Source: Aphrocallistes beatrix
Lineage: Eukaryota; Porifera; Hexactinellida; Sceptrulophora; Aphrocallistidae
DNA: 64,000 nt
Assembly (NCBI GenBank): GCA_963281255.1
Contig: OY725491.1
Coordinates: 2,976,001-3,040,000 of the forward strand
Direction: 5' to 3'
Below the pieces are notes generated by a model, which did not search any database, was not told the DNA's origin, and worked only from the letters and a program-made list of their open reading frames with translations. Positions 41,633 to 53,794 of this stretch are shown in pieces. How positions within the stretch are numbered: position 1 is the stretch's first letter; the number at the start of each line of letters is the position of its first letter. The position numbers were made by a program, and so were the translations under genes.

Positions 41633-42810
41633 CAAGCGCGCTTCGCTTGCTTGCTCTGCGCGACTGGCGGACACTTCGTGTGCGCCGGAGGCGACATTGG
41701 ATAAATATAAGGGAGATATCATCTCTAAATATGTCCATCTTAGTTTTAAATCGATATCACTCGAAAAAGCACCAAATTTGTCAATTTTTAAAATTTTGAT
41801 GAGTAATGATGAGGTCATAGCAAAGTGATGAGTCATCATTTTTTGATGATAGTTGCATCATATGTGAGACGTGTTAGTATACAGATTCTATTAAAATTTC
41901 AGCCTTCTATCTCCTATAATGGCTGAATTATGCTCGAATAACTGTGTTGCTTAACTTTTAAAAATGTGACAATGACGTCATAATTCCATGATGAGTCGAC
42001 ATTTTCCTCTGAGCTCAGAACTTACTGGAGCCATAGCCAAAAGACTCCCACATGCCAAAAATCAGCTTTCTACGCCTGGCAGTTTCTTCAATCAATTCGT
42101 TACAGAGATATATATATATATAAATATATATGTTGCAGTGTAAATGCGAAACTGGTGTATTCGCGAATACACCGGTGGATTCGCGAATACACTGAATATA
42201 GTTGGTGGATTCGCGAATACACTGAATAGTTGGTGTATTCGCGAATACACCGGTGTAAATGCGAAACCTTTTTATCTTAAATCTTATGGTTGATTTATAT
42301 TTCTCATAGGGACAACTAGATTACAACAAAACTTTTAATCAAGATCAATGAATGTAAAACCTTATTCTAAATCGTTTTCATGTAATCTTCAAGCATGATA
42401 AATTATTCTTACATTACATGCATCACTCCTCATGCTATGCTATATTATTTGCTTTTTGATATGTTTTAAGTTTAAAAACTTTACTTTCTCACGCCAAAAA
42501 TGTAGTTGTATAGTAGCTTTGAAAACATGTTGTTTACATCATCTTACTGTCAAATTTTTAGTTATGAAACAGCTGAGTATTACTAATAATAGTGTAAATA
42601 CTACGTATTTCCTTTGAGTTATATAATTAACCAACCATAAGATTTAAGATAAAAATGTTTCGCATTTGCACCGGTGTTTTCGCGAGTCCACCAACTATTC
42701 AGTGTATTCGCGAATCCACTAACCATTCAGTGTATTCGCGAATCCACCAGTTTCGCATTTACACTGCAACATATACGTCGTACACATTAATCGAGTTTTA
42801 ATAGTAAGGA
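41633..42810 (-). mobile_element. Helitron copy B, split by a MITE
   Basis: Minus strand: starts after A with TCCTTACTATTAAAACTC (42,810) and ends GCGAAGCGCGCTTG|T (41,633), after GC-rich inverted text GTGTCCGCCAGTCGC. Alignable along its length with copy C (49,644-50,191), apart from a 641-bp insertion. No terminal inverted repeats and A|T insertion are Helitron traits; the CTTG end is a variant of CTRR. Confidence 0.7.
42131..42771. mobile_element. MITE with TTCGCGAA-centred subterminal repeats
   Basis: Ends TGTTGCAGTGTAAATGCGAA and its complement, with TATA on both sides (42,127-42,130; 42,772-42,775). Each arm holds three or four units of GTGGATTCGCGAATACAC, itself largely palindromic. 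The uninterrupted target (a TATATA run) is seen in Helitron copy C. Superfamily uncertain. Confidence 0.82.
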
Positions 42811-43209
42811 TATAATATTTCGCTAAAGAAGGGAACATATCTCCTTTGCTGCCCCTAGATCCGCCATCCACGGGATAGATTCCTGAATGTGCATCCTCTA
42901 GTATTCGTCCCACCCTTGTAATTGCCAACCCCCCATGAAGGGATATCCCTCTGTTTGAGAATCACTGGCTTACAGTATACTAGAAGTCGACTTATTCTTA
43001 AGTCCCCCGCATTATTGTTTGTCAAATTAACTTTAGCAACATTGAACTGTCTGTGCAGCGAGGATTTGTATGACCTAGTAGTATAGTAATAGTTATAGTA
43101 TGATTATCTTTCGCATTGTAGATGTGCTAATCAATGGCACAGAGCGAGCGTACAGAGCGCTAGTAAAGGGATCTGGGGGGCGAAGACCCCCAGAAAAATC
43201 TTTGATTCC
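42811..43209. other. No gene seen
   Basis: GC-rich text at 43,135-43,200 (GAGCGCTAGT, CTGGGGGGCGAAGACCCCCAG hairpin) may be the 3' end of another Helitron, but its body is not recognisable. Confidence 0.3.
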
Positions 43210-43560
43210 CAGTCCATTTATCCTTTTTTCTTATCCATTAGCATGGTTACTGTCCATTTCACCTTTTTATGCTCCCTTTGAAATATTTTCTTGTCCCGAA
43301 AACCTTGTTTTTCCCGTTTGTAATGTTTGCTTGTCGATTAGCTTTTTGCTGTCCCTTTAAACTGTGTGCAGTCCCTTTTTACCCGTTTGCTTTTATAATA
43401 ATTTGTTTACCCTTCTCTTGACCATCTTTTTGCTTTACATTTTACTTATTTTTCTGTCGTTTTAACCTTTGTGCTGTCTCTTTAACCGGTATAATATCCC
43501 TTAACACGGTTGCTCGCACATTTAGCTTCCAGGTCATTTAACAATATTACCTATCTTCTT
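43210..43560 (+). repeat. Degenerate 20-bp minisatellite
   Basis: Variants such as TGCTGTCCCTTTAAACTGTG and TGCTGTCTCTTTAACCGG repeat about fifteen times; same family as at 40.9 kb. Confidence 0.6.
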
Positions 43561-43914
43561 TCCCCTTTTTCCTTTCCATTTGAAAGGTAAGATTTTGAAT
43601 GGCAACGATATGCTCGATCTTGCATCAGAACGGATTTCAGATCTTGGTGACTTAGAGAAAGAATACAAAGACAAGAATAAAGAACAGAGATTTGAACAAT
43701 CCAGTGTCGCATTTTCTACTGCTGACGATCAAGCTGCTTCAACATCAATAAAACTTCCTCAACTCTAAATTAAGCCATTTTTGGGTGATATTTTGTTAAG
43801 TAAGGAATTTAGGGCTCCTTTGAAGCAACTATAGATAGAAATGCTAAACTTTCACCAGTAGAAATTTTAAACTATCTCAAAACCAAATTGATAGGAGATG
43901 CCACACGATGCCAC

Positions 43915-44345
43915 GTATAGCAAAGCTACTAAACTTTAGTATACATTCACTGAACAAAAGTATTCATACGCCTCAATATTTCCCATTAAAATAGTACAAT
44001 TAACGATCCTGCACTTGAACTATGAGAGATAGAGTAAATTTGATTTCAAATTCGTTTCTAAGGACTTGAATTACATATTCTAGAAGTTTCATGACAATTG
44101 CTAATTTTCAATATTGAAAATTCCAAAACTGTGTCACCATGTACCCTTTTTCCGAGTCCCCACCACTGTAGATGATGGCGATGAGTTGCGCATAAATGCA
44201 TATGCTGATAGTTTTCACCCTATTTAAAACGAATTGAGTGGAATGCGCCTAAAATCGGTAATTCAAATCCGTAGAAAACGAATCTGAATTCAGATTTACT
44301 GTACTATCTCTGATAGTTTAAGTGCAGGATCGTTCATTGATAGAC
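43915..44345 (-). mobile_element. Tc1-type MITE with R1 flank, right end worn
   Basis: Begins CATTCACTGAACAAAAGTAT (43,944) after TA, followed by CCTCAATATTTCCCATT as in the MITE at 57,740. The flank 43,915-43,943 (AGCAAAGCTACTAAACT) is the complement of the R1 flank at 58,113-58,140, so the MITE moved here together with R1 DNA. Confidence 0.65.
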
Positions 44346-44397
44346 CCATTGGAAATTACAGTTTATGAGATTTCGTTTGAGTTAGTACTAAAGGACC

Positions 44398-44770
44398 GAG
44401 GAGGTCGCAACCGACCTATATTTTCGGCCCGAGCCCGGCCCTGCCCGCCACGTAAATCAGATTCCCCAACCCGAACGAACCTCGGGGTCAGACAGGGTTG
44501 CGATCTCTAATTGTTTCATAATCGATTAAAATGAATAAATAGGATAATATATTAAACCAAATAAGTTACTGTGGGGATAAGACACGTTTTGTCTGTTTGA
44601 AAATACTATGCTATTTCCGTCGATCAAAGGCGAGAGAGCTCAACAAATTTAAGTTCAATGTTGCCAGGTCGGGGGGTTATAGGCCCAAATCCGGGCCCGG
44701 CCCGACACGTATATCATAGGCCCGAACTCGAACGGACCTCGCGCTCGGGCCGTGTTTGCCACCTCTACCG
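44398..44770. repeat. GC-rich miniature sequences (GGCCCGAGCCCGG type)
   Basis: Two segments (44,398-44,512 and 44,665-44,768) share CGGGCCCGGCCCGACAC-like text. The first has inverted ends GAGGTCGCAACC / GGTTGCGATCTC, as in worn hAT MITEs. Strikingly GC-rich against the AT-rich background. Confidence 0.45.
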
Positions 44771-45939
44771 AGGATATTTATAAGACTACATGCAAGTGTT
44801 ATCGCTGATTTAACTGCCACAATCCAAAGAAATCCACTTAATCCACAACCTTTGATGGGAGATACTATACCTTACGAAGAGTTGAAAAAGGCAGTTCCTT
44901 TGATCCTTTTTTAGAGAGAAATTTCAGCTATAAATATACTTATTTGTAATGATTATATCATCGATCTACTTTTGCCGGAAAAGAAACGTAGAGTTTCTCA
45001 AGACGTTTACTTATTTGGAACTAAACATAGATGGATTATTACAGGAAGACATAATAATATTAATAGTACATTGGATTCGAAAAGACCAAGTTATTTATCT
45101 TTCGACAACGATGAAACTCAGAATTGACACCATCGACGAGGTAAACCTTGCTGCCTTCAATACAAGAACGATCTATCTCATGAATTTATCTTGAGTGATA
45201 CTGAAGATGGCGTAAATAGGAATATTAATAACTTCTTGTTACTATATCAATAGGAATAACTGATTCTCACACAATTTCAAATTTCAATTACCCCATGTCT
45301 GCCTGGTATGCCTTTTTACATGCCTCGCAGTCAGGGCGATTCACTTAGAACTAATCAGTGATTTATCTAGTGAATGTTTTCTCTTATGCTTGAGACGTTT
45401 TGTTGTGAGGCGTGGTTTACCTACCTACATAACTTGTGATAATGCACCACACTTCAAATTGTCAAGAACAGTCGTAGACAAGTGTAGCAAAGGCTCATAA
45501 CTAATCCAAGTATAATCAATACAACTAAGTATGTCATTTAAATTCTTTTTATACCTCAACTCTCCCCATGGATGGGAGGATTCTACGAGAGACTCGTTGG
45601 GTTCGTTAAGAGGTGCCTCAGAAAGACGTTTGGGAAACTTACCCTTTAATTTGACCAGCTACATACCACAATTATTGAAGTCGAAACAAAATTTAGAATT
45701 AAAGATGCAAAAAGCAGACTAATACAGACCTAATATAACTATATCCTTAGCAGATCAACTTTTAGCTTACTGGAAAAAGGGACAAAGACACGAGATTTTC
45801 TTTTGATTCTTGTTTCAAAAATTATCTACTCTAAGGGAAAAAAATCAGAGACATAAGGTAGATCGACCATCTACTAAATACGTAGCAGATATTAGTTATG
45901 TTGTTATCAAGATTTACCTAGATGATCCTGGCGAATGAG

Positions 45940-46183
45940 AATAGTGAAAATTATGACGTCATCATTATAAGGTGATGATGTCACAGCATAATAATGAAAA
46001 GTCGATCTTCAAAATAAAAACGACAATTTGAATTTTCTGATGGCCGAAGGCCCGAGTAATATTTTTCAATTTTAATATTTGTGCGAAGCGCCGAAATTCG
46101 AGGCACGAACTGCCGATGAGAATCATCAAACAGCATCAAAGCGGCTGTTTGACAAAGGAAGCACACTCCCCGTCTGTGAGGTG
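45940..46183 (-). repeat. Dispersed repeat R2, copy b
   Basis: Minus strand: TCACAGACGGGGAGTGTGC, hairpin CAAACAGCCGC / GCATCTGTTTG type, GGCAGTTCGTGCC, GGCGCTTCGCAC, CGGGCCTTCGGCC, then GTGACATCATCACCTTATAA. Confidence 0.75.
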
Positions 46184-46324
46184 TTTCCTTATATTATTTC
46201 TTTATAAAATTTTTATTTTATCAGATATGTTTACTTTATGACTCCAATTTTTCTACCACATTTTAGAATTACATCTTTCTGTGCTCAAATTCGTCACGCT
46301 CTCTATGATTTGGAAATATTTTTC

Positions 46325-46735
46325 ACTTTGTCGAGTTAACCCCTTTTGCCTTGCCTTTAAACAAATACCCGGCCCTTTAACTTCTTTCCTGCCCCTGGAA
46401 CCAATTTAATATCCATTTAACCTGTTTTGTCCCATTAATCAGTTTGCTCTCCCTATATCTCGGTGACTATCGTTTTATCCGTTCTAATTTTAAGATGGTT
46501 ACTGTCCCTTTAACTTGTTTGTGACTTTAAACCGTTTGTTGTGCGGCCTGTTTACTGCCGCTTTAACCTTTTTATTATCACTTTAACTTGTTCTCTCTCC
46601 AATTAACCTGTTTGCAATCCCCATTATCCTGTTTTCTGTTTCTTACCCTATTTGCACCTTGCCATTGTCCTGTATACTTCGAGTGTCTATTTAACCTGTG
46701 TTCTGTCCATTTCCCCCGTTTATATAACATCAGAC
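46325..46735 (+). repeat. Degenerate 20-bp minisatellite
   Basis: Roughly twenty variants of CCCTTTAACTTGTTTG in tandem; same family as at 40.9, 43.3 and 55.0 kb. Confidence 0.65.
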
Positions 46736-46820
46736 TTCTCAAATGCAAGGATTGTTAACTTCGTTTTACAGTAAAATTAGCGTAGGCTGAAAATAGCAGG
46801 ACAAACTAATGAATTACGTA

Positions 46821-47573
46821 GGGCATTCCAAAAGTTCTCGTCGCAAATCTGTATTTCAAATGAGAGTGAAAATAGGATATTTTCAATTTGTCCATTGTAT
46901 TCTTTAGGGGATCAGCTTCCAATTTATATATTGTTTTTTTTTAAAAGGACAATTATTGTGGTTCCTATATTAGATTTTTGTGCATCGGTTTAGGGCACTG
47001 CCTTTGAACGTGATTTTTGGGGTTCCCTTTGATATATTTCAGTTCTGAGCAGATTTAGATTAAAACTGATCCCGCCATCCAATTCTACGCATCAACTAAC
47101 ATATAGATCGAATTCTCTGAAGTATTATAGTTTAGGCTGAGGGAATAATTGTGTTTTGAAGTGGTTTAGTATCATTATTGTCCCACTTTTTGAGTGTCGA
47201 AAATTGACAAAAAATCCACTAAAAGTGGCATGATATTTTTTCAATACGAGCAATACTATTGAACACCTCCCGATTACTTTTCACATTGGTTCTTAATTAT
47301 TTCACCTTTTAATGACCTTATTCTACGATTTTCACAACTTTTATTCTCCAAATTTAGTTTTAAGTCATTTTCAATGGGAAGATTCCAACTTTTCGACACT
47401 ACCTAAACCGATGCATAAAAATCTAATATAGGAACCACAATAATTATCCTCTAAACAAACCAATATACAAATTGGAAGCTGATCCCTTAAGGAATACAAT
47501 GGACAAATTGAAAATATCCTATTTTCACTCCCATTTGAGATACAGATTTGGGAAGAGAACTTTTGGAATGCCC
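46821..47573. mobile_element. Mariner-type MITE with about 210-bp inverted ends
   Basis: Ends GGGCATTCCAAAAGTTCTC and its near complement, TA on both sides (46,819-46,820; 47,574-47,575). Inverted similarity extends inward to ATCGGTTTAGG / CCTAAACCGAT. Central 300 bp unique, non-coding. Confidence 0.85.
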
Positions 47574-47575
47574 TA

Positions 47576-48308
47576 TGTAGTTTAATTAAAGAAAGGTATG
47601 TAGGCTAATTGGGAGATAATACAGTAGAGTCCCCGAATAACGGACACATTGGGAATTTGACTTTTGTCCGTTGTAGAGAATTGTCTACATCTCGGAGACT
47701 GGTCCTTATTTATGTCACCCATTATACATCATTTTGAATGAAGTTTTACATGTATATTAAGGGTGAATTGACACAGCAGAAACTCCCAAGTGATGTATGA
47801 TGTTTTAAGTTTTATCACCTGATCATGACTTAAGATCAGGAGATAAACTCCTAGTGCAGCTACTACATACTATAAGTATCTTGTAGATTGGTACGCATCC
47901 AGTCTTCTAGTAATTTGTCTGAAAAGTACACCTTGAATACCTTCATTAAATGGCTAGTCAAATTTAATCTGTCTAGATAGATCCAGATCTTGAAGTTTTG
48001 GATATCAATTCATATGTACGGGGTTACCATGCTTATATGGACACTTGGACTCCAGCGCTAGGTCAAGTACTAATATTGAAGCGAGAGCCAAAGACAGCAA
48101 CATGCAGTGGCAATTCTGAATGATGATGTGATTATAGAACTCATACCCTTTAAACTAACACCACGCCTTTCTCAATTTTTGAGAAGTAAACAACGCATTA
48201 GCTGAGGTTACGGGAGAGAAAGTAAACAGAGTAGCAGGGTATGGACTGAAGATCCCATGTGTGTAAGGGCAATATCTACCTAAAGTTTACATTGACAAGA
48301 TGAAAAAA
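47576..48308. other. Lone Tigger-type end, otherwise empty
   Basis: TACAGTAGAGTCCCCGAATA (47,621-47,640) with GGACAC looks like a pogo/Tigger end; no partner found. No gene in the rest. Confidence 0.4.
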
Positions 48309-48450
48309 GGGATGGGAGTGTGCTTTTGTCAAACAGCCGCTTCGTGGGTGTTTGATGATTCAGCTCGGCACTTCGTAGATATAGTATTGTAATTTGACAA
48401 GTATACTCTGGTCTTCGGCCCTCGGGATAATTATCTACAATGATGCAGCA
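48309..48450 (+). repeat. Dispersed repeat R2, copy c (5' part)
   Basis: GGGATGGGAGTGTGCTTTTG, hairpin CAAACAGCCGC TTC GTGGGTGTTTG, CGGCACTTCG, TGGTCTTCGGCC. Confidence 0.7.
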
Positions 48451-49643
48451 GCATAATTTTCCTTGGTTCTAACATAGCTATCCAATGCTTATTCTATTTT
48501 CTCGGTCGAAATTTATTAAAATTTAAATATTTAATAGATATTAAGTTATGAGCTAGCATACATTAAACAACATATAAGTCCTGAATCCAACGTCTTATGT
48601 CGTAAAATTTATATTAATCCATCCAGAAACAGAAGTTACTGCCGATCTAGTTTCCTTATACGAATAATATATATGTATGCTAGAAGCAGAGGTGTATCAA
48701 CTCATTTTGACTTGGCACAATCGAATCATTTTTTCTACCAACTCATTTAAATGATCTAAACAATGTAATCCCACAGGTGAAAATATATTTCCCTTTCCCA
48801 TTCCAACGGAAACTCTGGATGTAGTGGTCCTAATCCTGATTGGTATTGCACCGAGATTAATGCTATATCAAGTATACCAAGTTGTGATGTTATTTCCTCA
48901 CTAACAGTCTTATTTAGGTATATAAATATTGGTTTGTGATCACTAAAATTTGATTCATAAGTTCAAACGTTCAAGTTAACTGTTGATCGAGCGAATACAC
49001 AATCAAGTTGTGGCAGATGATCTGTAGTAGTGATAGTAGTAATGATAATTGAAAGAGTTCATAAAGGTTATTAATAATGATTCTCTGTCTTTTGATTTGA
49101 TAGACAAATTAATATTCGAATCTCCTGTTATTATAGAGATGTTTGGAAAGTTCCTGATATTGATACGTAAATAATCAATGAAATGTTTTACTTTAGAATG
49201 AGATCTGTACACTGATAATATTTCGATAAATTCTGCTGTATCTGGATCTGTATAACTAATCCCGATTATTCGATTGTATTTTTAGAAGTTGAATTCGATT
49301 GAGTAAGAAACGCACAACATTCTTGGAAATTGCAATAAATATGCGAGCCACAACAAGGTATACGATATTTGCCACGAAGTGTTGCAATGTTAAAGTATTC
49401 AGGGATTGTAATAGCTTCTGATTGAATGGTCATCGTTTCCTGTAAGATAAATATATTCGAGTTCTTTAAGATTGGATCACAAATTACATCTTCACGATGT
49501 TTGTTGAGGGAGCGAACATTTATTACACAGATATCTGGGCTAAGTGTTGGAATAGACCATGTAATTGTACAATCTCAATCGTTTAAACTGTCTAAATACT
49601 GGGTCTCTCTCAGATATATTTTCAGGAATCTTTAATTTCTCTA

Positions 49644-50191
49644 TCCTTACTATTAAAACTCGATTATTGTTTGTTTGTTTATATATATATATCTCTGTAA
49701 CGAATTGATTGAAGAAACTGCCGGGCACACAAAGCTGATTTTGGGCATGTGGGAGTCTTTTGGCTATGGCTCCAGTAAGTTCTGAGCTCAGACGAAAATG
49801 TCGACTCATCATGGAATTATGACGTCATTGTCACATTTTTAAAAGTTAAGCAACACAGTTATTCGGGCATAACTCAGCCATTATAGGAGATAGAAGGCTG
49901 AAATTTTAATAGAATCTGTATGCTAACATACCTAACATATGATGCAACTATCATCAAAAAATGATGACTCATCACTTTGTTATGACGTCATCATTACGCA
50001 TCAAAAATTTTAAAATTGACAAATTTGGTGATTTTTCGAGTGAAATCGATTTTAACACTAAGATGGACATATTTAGAGATGATATCTCCTTTATAATTAA
50101 CCAATGTGACCACCAGGCGACCGAAGGGAGCCTCCGGCGGACACTAAGTGTCCGCCAGCCGCGCAGCGCAAGCAAGCGCGAAGCGCGGTTG
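49644..50191 (+). mobile_element. Helitron copy C, 548 bp, inserted in the Helentron
   Basis: Starts A|TCCTTACTATTAAAACTC and ends with GC-rich inverted text (CGGACACTAAGTGTCCG) then AAGCGCGGTTG|T. No terminal inverted repeats, no target duplication. It lies exactly between the helicase C-terminus and the endonuclease of the minus-strand Helentron. Non-coding; movement would need a Helitron protein in trans. Confidence 0.72.
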
Positions 50192-50955
50192 TGACAAATA
50201 ATCCTACAGCTATTTTTGATCTGCATAAAGCGTGTAAAGTGCATTACGACTCATTCTGATCTCTATGTGTACAACTACATAGGAGTATGTATCTCCCTGA
50301 CTCTTATGAATAGTAATAACTTCAGCAGGAATGAAAAAGGGAACTGTATTCTTACTATTCTATATGAGTTTGTACCTTTTCTTTTCTAAAACTGGCGTTT
50401 CTCTAATTGCATAAGAGTCCAGGTTGCTATCGGATTGATCTCGTAAAATAAGTGGTTTGTGTTTGATACGATGCTCCATACAAACATTGGGATCATCAAA
50501 ATGAATCCAAAGTATTGTGGGAATGCCCCCCCTGTATCTGCTCTTATTCCAAAATCGATTTTATCTAATATTCCAGGGGATCCATTAATCAGTCCATCTG
50601 AAGTTGTTACATTCAAGGTTAAGAGATACCTTGCAGAAACGCGTAGATTTAACTCATAAGGTAGACCCTGTGTATCTGATACTTTTAATAACTTCCGTGT
50701 ATTGTTTAGAAGTTCTGATATAACACCAGTGTGATCTCCAACTAGACTGATTTTGCACCTTCTGTAGTGAGGGCATCTAATATAGAGATGTTGTAGGAAT
50801 CAACAGAATGATTTGTACAAAATAAATGTATTGTACTCTTTGATATATTCATTGATAATTCAATCTTTGTAACACGACTGTGGAATAAATTAATATCATC
50901 CTGACTCGGAGTACCATTTGCCAACTCGTTGAGAGCTTGAGCAAAGTCTATCTAC

Positions 50956-52919
50956 TAAAAACTCCCATCGATAAGATAGAACTAGGCATTCATAAGCTTT
51001 TTTGCAACTAGATTGTACTTGAAAGATGCAAGAATTTTTTACACATCTTAAGGATACCGCCCACGAAAAACATCGCCTTACATTTAAAAAGAAGTTTTTT
51101 TATTGCTAATTCCATCGGATTATTGAGTAGTCTATCATCTAATCGTACTTATTGGACGGTATTTATTTTGATATTCTAGAACTGAGCACCAAAATCTCAG
51201 TCGTACTAAAAATCGGAAAGTTATTCGTGGTTTTGCGGCGCATTCATTAATTATTTTCCAACTTATCTGATATTTTTTCAATTATATGAACCTCAAAATG
51301 GTTTTGGCCCCTTTAGATATTATAAAACAGATGAATTTAGAAAAAGAGGCACTTAAAATCCAATCAAAAATATGAGGGACTTCATTTCTAAAATGCTCGG
51401 GAAATGGCCGTTGTGATATTAGCTATTGTGTATAGAAAAGAATTCTGAACAGTTTAAAAAAAATTTGTTCAGATCCGACCATTAGTTCGTAAGTTATAAT
51501 ATATTGTAGGTAAAGTTGGGACATCAAACCTCTCTATGGCCCCGAAAGTGCTCGATGTCAATGCTTAAAAACTATTGAAGATATATAATCTATTATAATC
51601 TTAAATGAAAGGATATATATGATCATATATAGGTTCCTCAAAAATCTCTTTGTCAAAAAGTAAATATTTCTTGACTCATCATCGATTTTATTGTAATAAA
51701 AATTCTATGGAGAACTTTGAATATATTAGAAAATGGCGAATCTTGTCATGAAATAAGTTCCCAAAAGTAGCTATTATACTCAAAAAACAATGCAATAGTC
51801 ACTAGCAATGTATACAGAAATCCCTCAACGTGATTATTTTGGAAGTTCAAAGCATTTATCTCCAAAATTTGGTCAAAGCCCCCCATTTATGGTCCAAAAA
51901 CATATTCCTCCATATCTCGGGGAAGATACACCCAAATTCTTAGCTCTCAATTCCTAATATACTTTTCAAGACGATATATATCTGATTCTTAAATAATAAG
52001 TGTACTACATGGAGTGGAATGCTAAGTTTTAAATTTTTATCACGTGATGACGTAGCATTTTTCGAAATCCTAACTTGAAAACTAAAAGTCGTAGACTCTC
52101 GCTCTAACTTCCTAATATACTTTTTAGAAGCTCTTTATTCATTCTAAACCGATCAATTATACTTTGTAGTGCTAGGAATATGAATTATATTCCCTAATTG
52201 GTTCAAAATATTCGGGGTTTGAGGCCTCAAGGTAATTTGTGAATTTTCAGTATAATTTTGCTATTTTCCTCAAAATCTGTTGGAATATATCTAACTCATC
52301 AGTATAAATGCGATTAAATGCCCATGGATGCTTTTATTTATCGTTAATAGCTCATTTTACATCGTTCTTAACATCAAAACTTCAAATCCCTATATCTCGG
52401 GTCTTTAAAATTCCAAAATTGACCGTCTTTCAAAAATTTTAACTCAAAATTGCTTTGAGATAGAGGTTTGAAAATTCCTGAGTTGTTCCATATCATTAGG
52501 CGATGAGCGTAGGACCACTCGATTTTCGATATCTTATAAATTTGTGATTTTATTGCTGATTTCCAAAGAAAATCGGGATTTTTTCGCCGTTTTTGGCAAT
52601 TTTTTTTCAAAACCCTTTAAAAACTTTCTTTTGGTTCTATGCGATTGCAAATTTTATAGACTATATATGAATAAATTTTCGAAGCATTTGATCCAAACAT
52701 GTGTTTCAAAAAAATCACAGAGTGGAGGAGGGCTTACTTACCATTAAGATGTGCTAGGGAAAAACGTAAAAAACCGACTTTGAGACACTGTAACTCAAAA
52801 ACTAGAAATGCGAACCAAAAACTGTTTGGCATGTTTCAATATTTTTTAATTGCACTACCTGCCCACGCTTAACATCTTATATATCTCTATTCTCGATATA
52901 TGTTGTATGCCAAACCTAT
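50956..52919. other. Unidentified 2-kb insertion in the helicase
   Basis: The helicase trace stops at 52,920 and resumes at 50,955, so this DNA is foreign to it. It has no long frame. Diverged repeats of CTTCCTAATATACTTTT with ATCTCGG-like text recur at 51,950, 52,110 and 52,390. I see no terminal repeats. Confidence 0.45.
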
Positions 52920-53001
52920 GGATTTTTCACGTGCGGTAATTGGTGAAAATCTCCCACGCAGATAATTGAAATACCACCGAAATCCATTGAAGTATGGAAT
53001 A

Positions 53002-53332
53002 CAGTACACCTTCGCTAGTCCGAACCTCGCCAATCCGAACCCTCGCTAATCCGAACCCTTCATTCTTAAAATCCGAACACCCAAAATATAATTTTATTTG
53101 CTTCAATGATTTGAATAAACGTTTATAAACTTAAATTTATCATTAAGTTTGAGAAACTGCGTTAATATAACATTCATAGCGAAATAATATCCTTAATATT
53201 CTAACAATACAAATTTATAATAATTAATGTCCTATTGAATTAGTGTATTTCACTAATCGGAACAAATTCACTAATCCGAACGATTTTTTCGAACATTGGA
53301 ACAGAGCTGTTCGGATTAGCGAGGGTGTACTG
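53002..53332. mobile_element. Pogo/Tigger-like MITE, 331 bp, complete
   Basis: Ends CAGTACACCTTCGCTAGTCC and complement of CAGTACACCCTCGCTAATCC; TA on both sides (53,000-53,001; 53,333-53,334). It interrupts the helicase coding trace after NRLKQ. A second, left-truncated copy is at 21,511-21,781. Confidence 0.92.
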
Positions 53333-53794
53333 TAGTTGTTTTAAACGATTGTTCGCTCTTGTCAATACCTTACTTCTAACCATGGATATTTCGTCAATGA
53401 TAATTAACTTCAAATCGAGCAGATTGGTTCTTAGTGTGTTGCAGAGATCTGATGAAAGATTAGGTATTTCTCCGCCATACTCTGTCTCAGGGAGGGCAAA
53501 AGCTGAATGTAGGGTCATATTCCTTATGTTGAATTCTGCTTTACTTGTTGGTGCAGTAAGCACAACCTTCACTGAATCAGGTTTGACAACAAGTTTTGAA
53601 TTGAGATACCTTACTAATCCTTCGTATAATGCTTTAAAAATAGATTTAAACCAACACCAGCACCCCTGAAATGAAGAAACACATTGGTAACTGTTGTTTG
53701 TTTTGAAACAGTGCAGTAAGTAGAGAAATATTCACCGTTGTGTTTTAATCAGATTCGTAAATAGAGGATATTATAGAATTTACCTTTGGTGTAC

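Larger units (their letters stand above)
43575..45935 (+). pseudogene. BEL/Pao retrotransposon relic
   Basis: Order matches BEL/Pao. Gag: LGDLEKEYKDKN and STSIKLPQL (43,640-43,770), then GDILLSKEF and LKTKLIGDAT-like text to 43,910. Protease/pol start: DVYLFGTKHRWIITGR (about 45,000-45,050). Integrase: CLFTCLAVRAIHLELISDLS and RRFVVRRGLPTYITCDNAPH (45,310-45,460; Asp of CDNA is a catalytic position), SPWMGGFYERLVGFVKRCLR (45,560-45,620), QLLAYWKKGQRHEIF (45,750-45,800), ending DDPGE near 45,940. Reverse transcriptase and RNase H are deleted; a Tc1-type MITE and GC-rich miniatures are inserted between gag and pol. Many frame breaks. Confidence 0.8.
48860..53690 (-). pseudogene. Helentron (Helitron with endonuclease) relic, fragmented
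   Basis: Read leftward. Helicase start 53,690-53,333: RGAGVG (Walker A, a 2-nt shift before KS), ALYEGLVRYLNSKL, LTAPTSKAEFNIRNMTLHSA, LLDLKLIIIDEISMV (Walker B). After a MITE: GGISIICVGDFHQLPHVKNP (52,990-52,920). After about 2 kb of foreign DNA: DFAQALNELANGTPSQDDI (50,955), STIHLFCTNHSVDSYN, NVTTSDGLINGSPGIL, AEVITIHKSQGDTYSYVVVH, MSRNALYT (50,245). Then Helitron copy C. Then IPENISERDPVFRQFKRLR (49,630) and an APE-like endonuclease: ICVINVRSLNKHREDV, IFILQETMTIQS, SIITGDSNINLSIK, ESNFSDHKPIFI (48,930). PIF1-type helicase followed by endonuclease is the Helentron order. The Rep (HUH) part is not found. Confidence 0.85.

Noticed and set aside
43135-43200. Another Helitron 3' end (GAGCGCTAG|T)
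   Set aside because: The ending fits CTAG|T, but no 5' end or homologous body could be found nearby.
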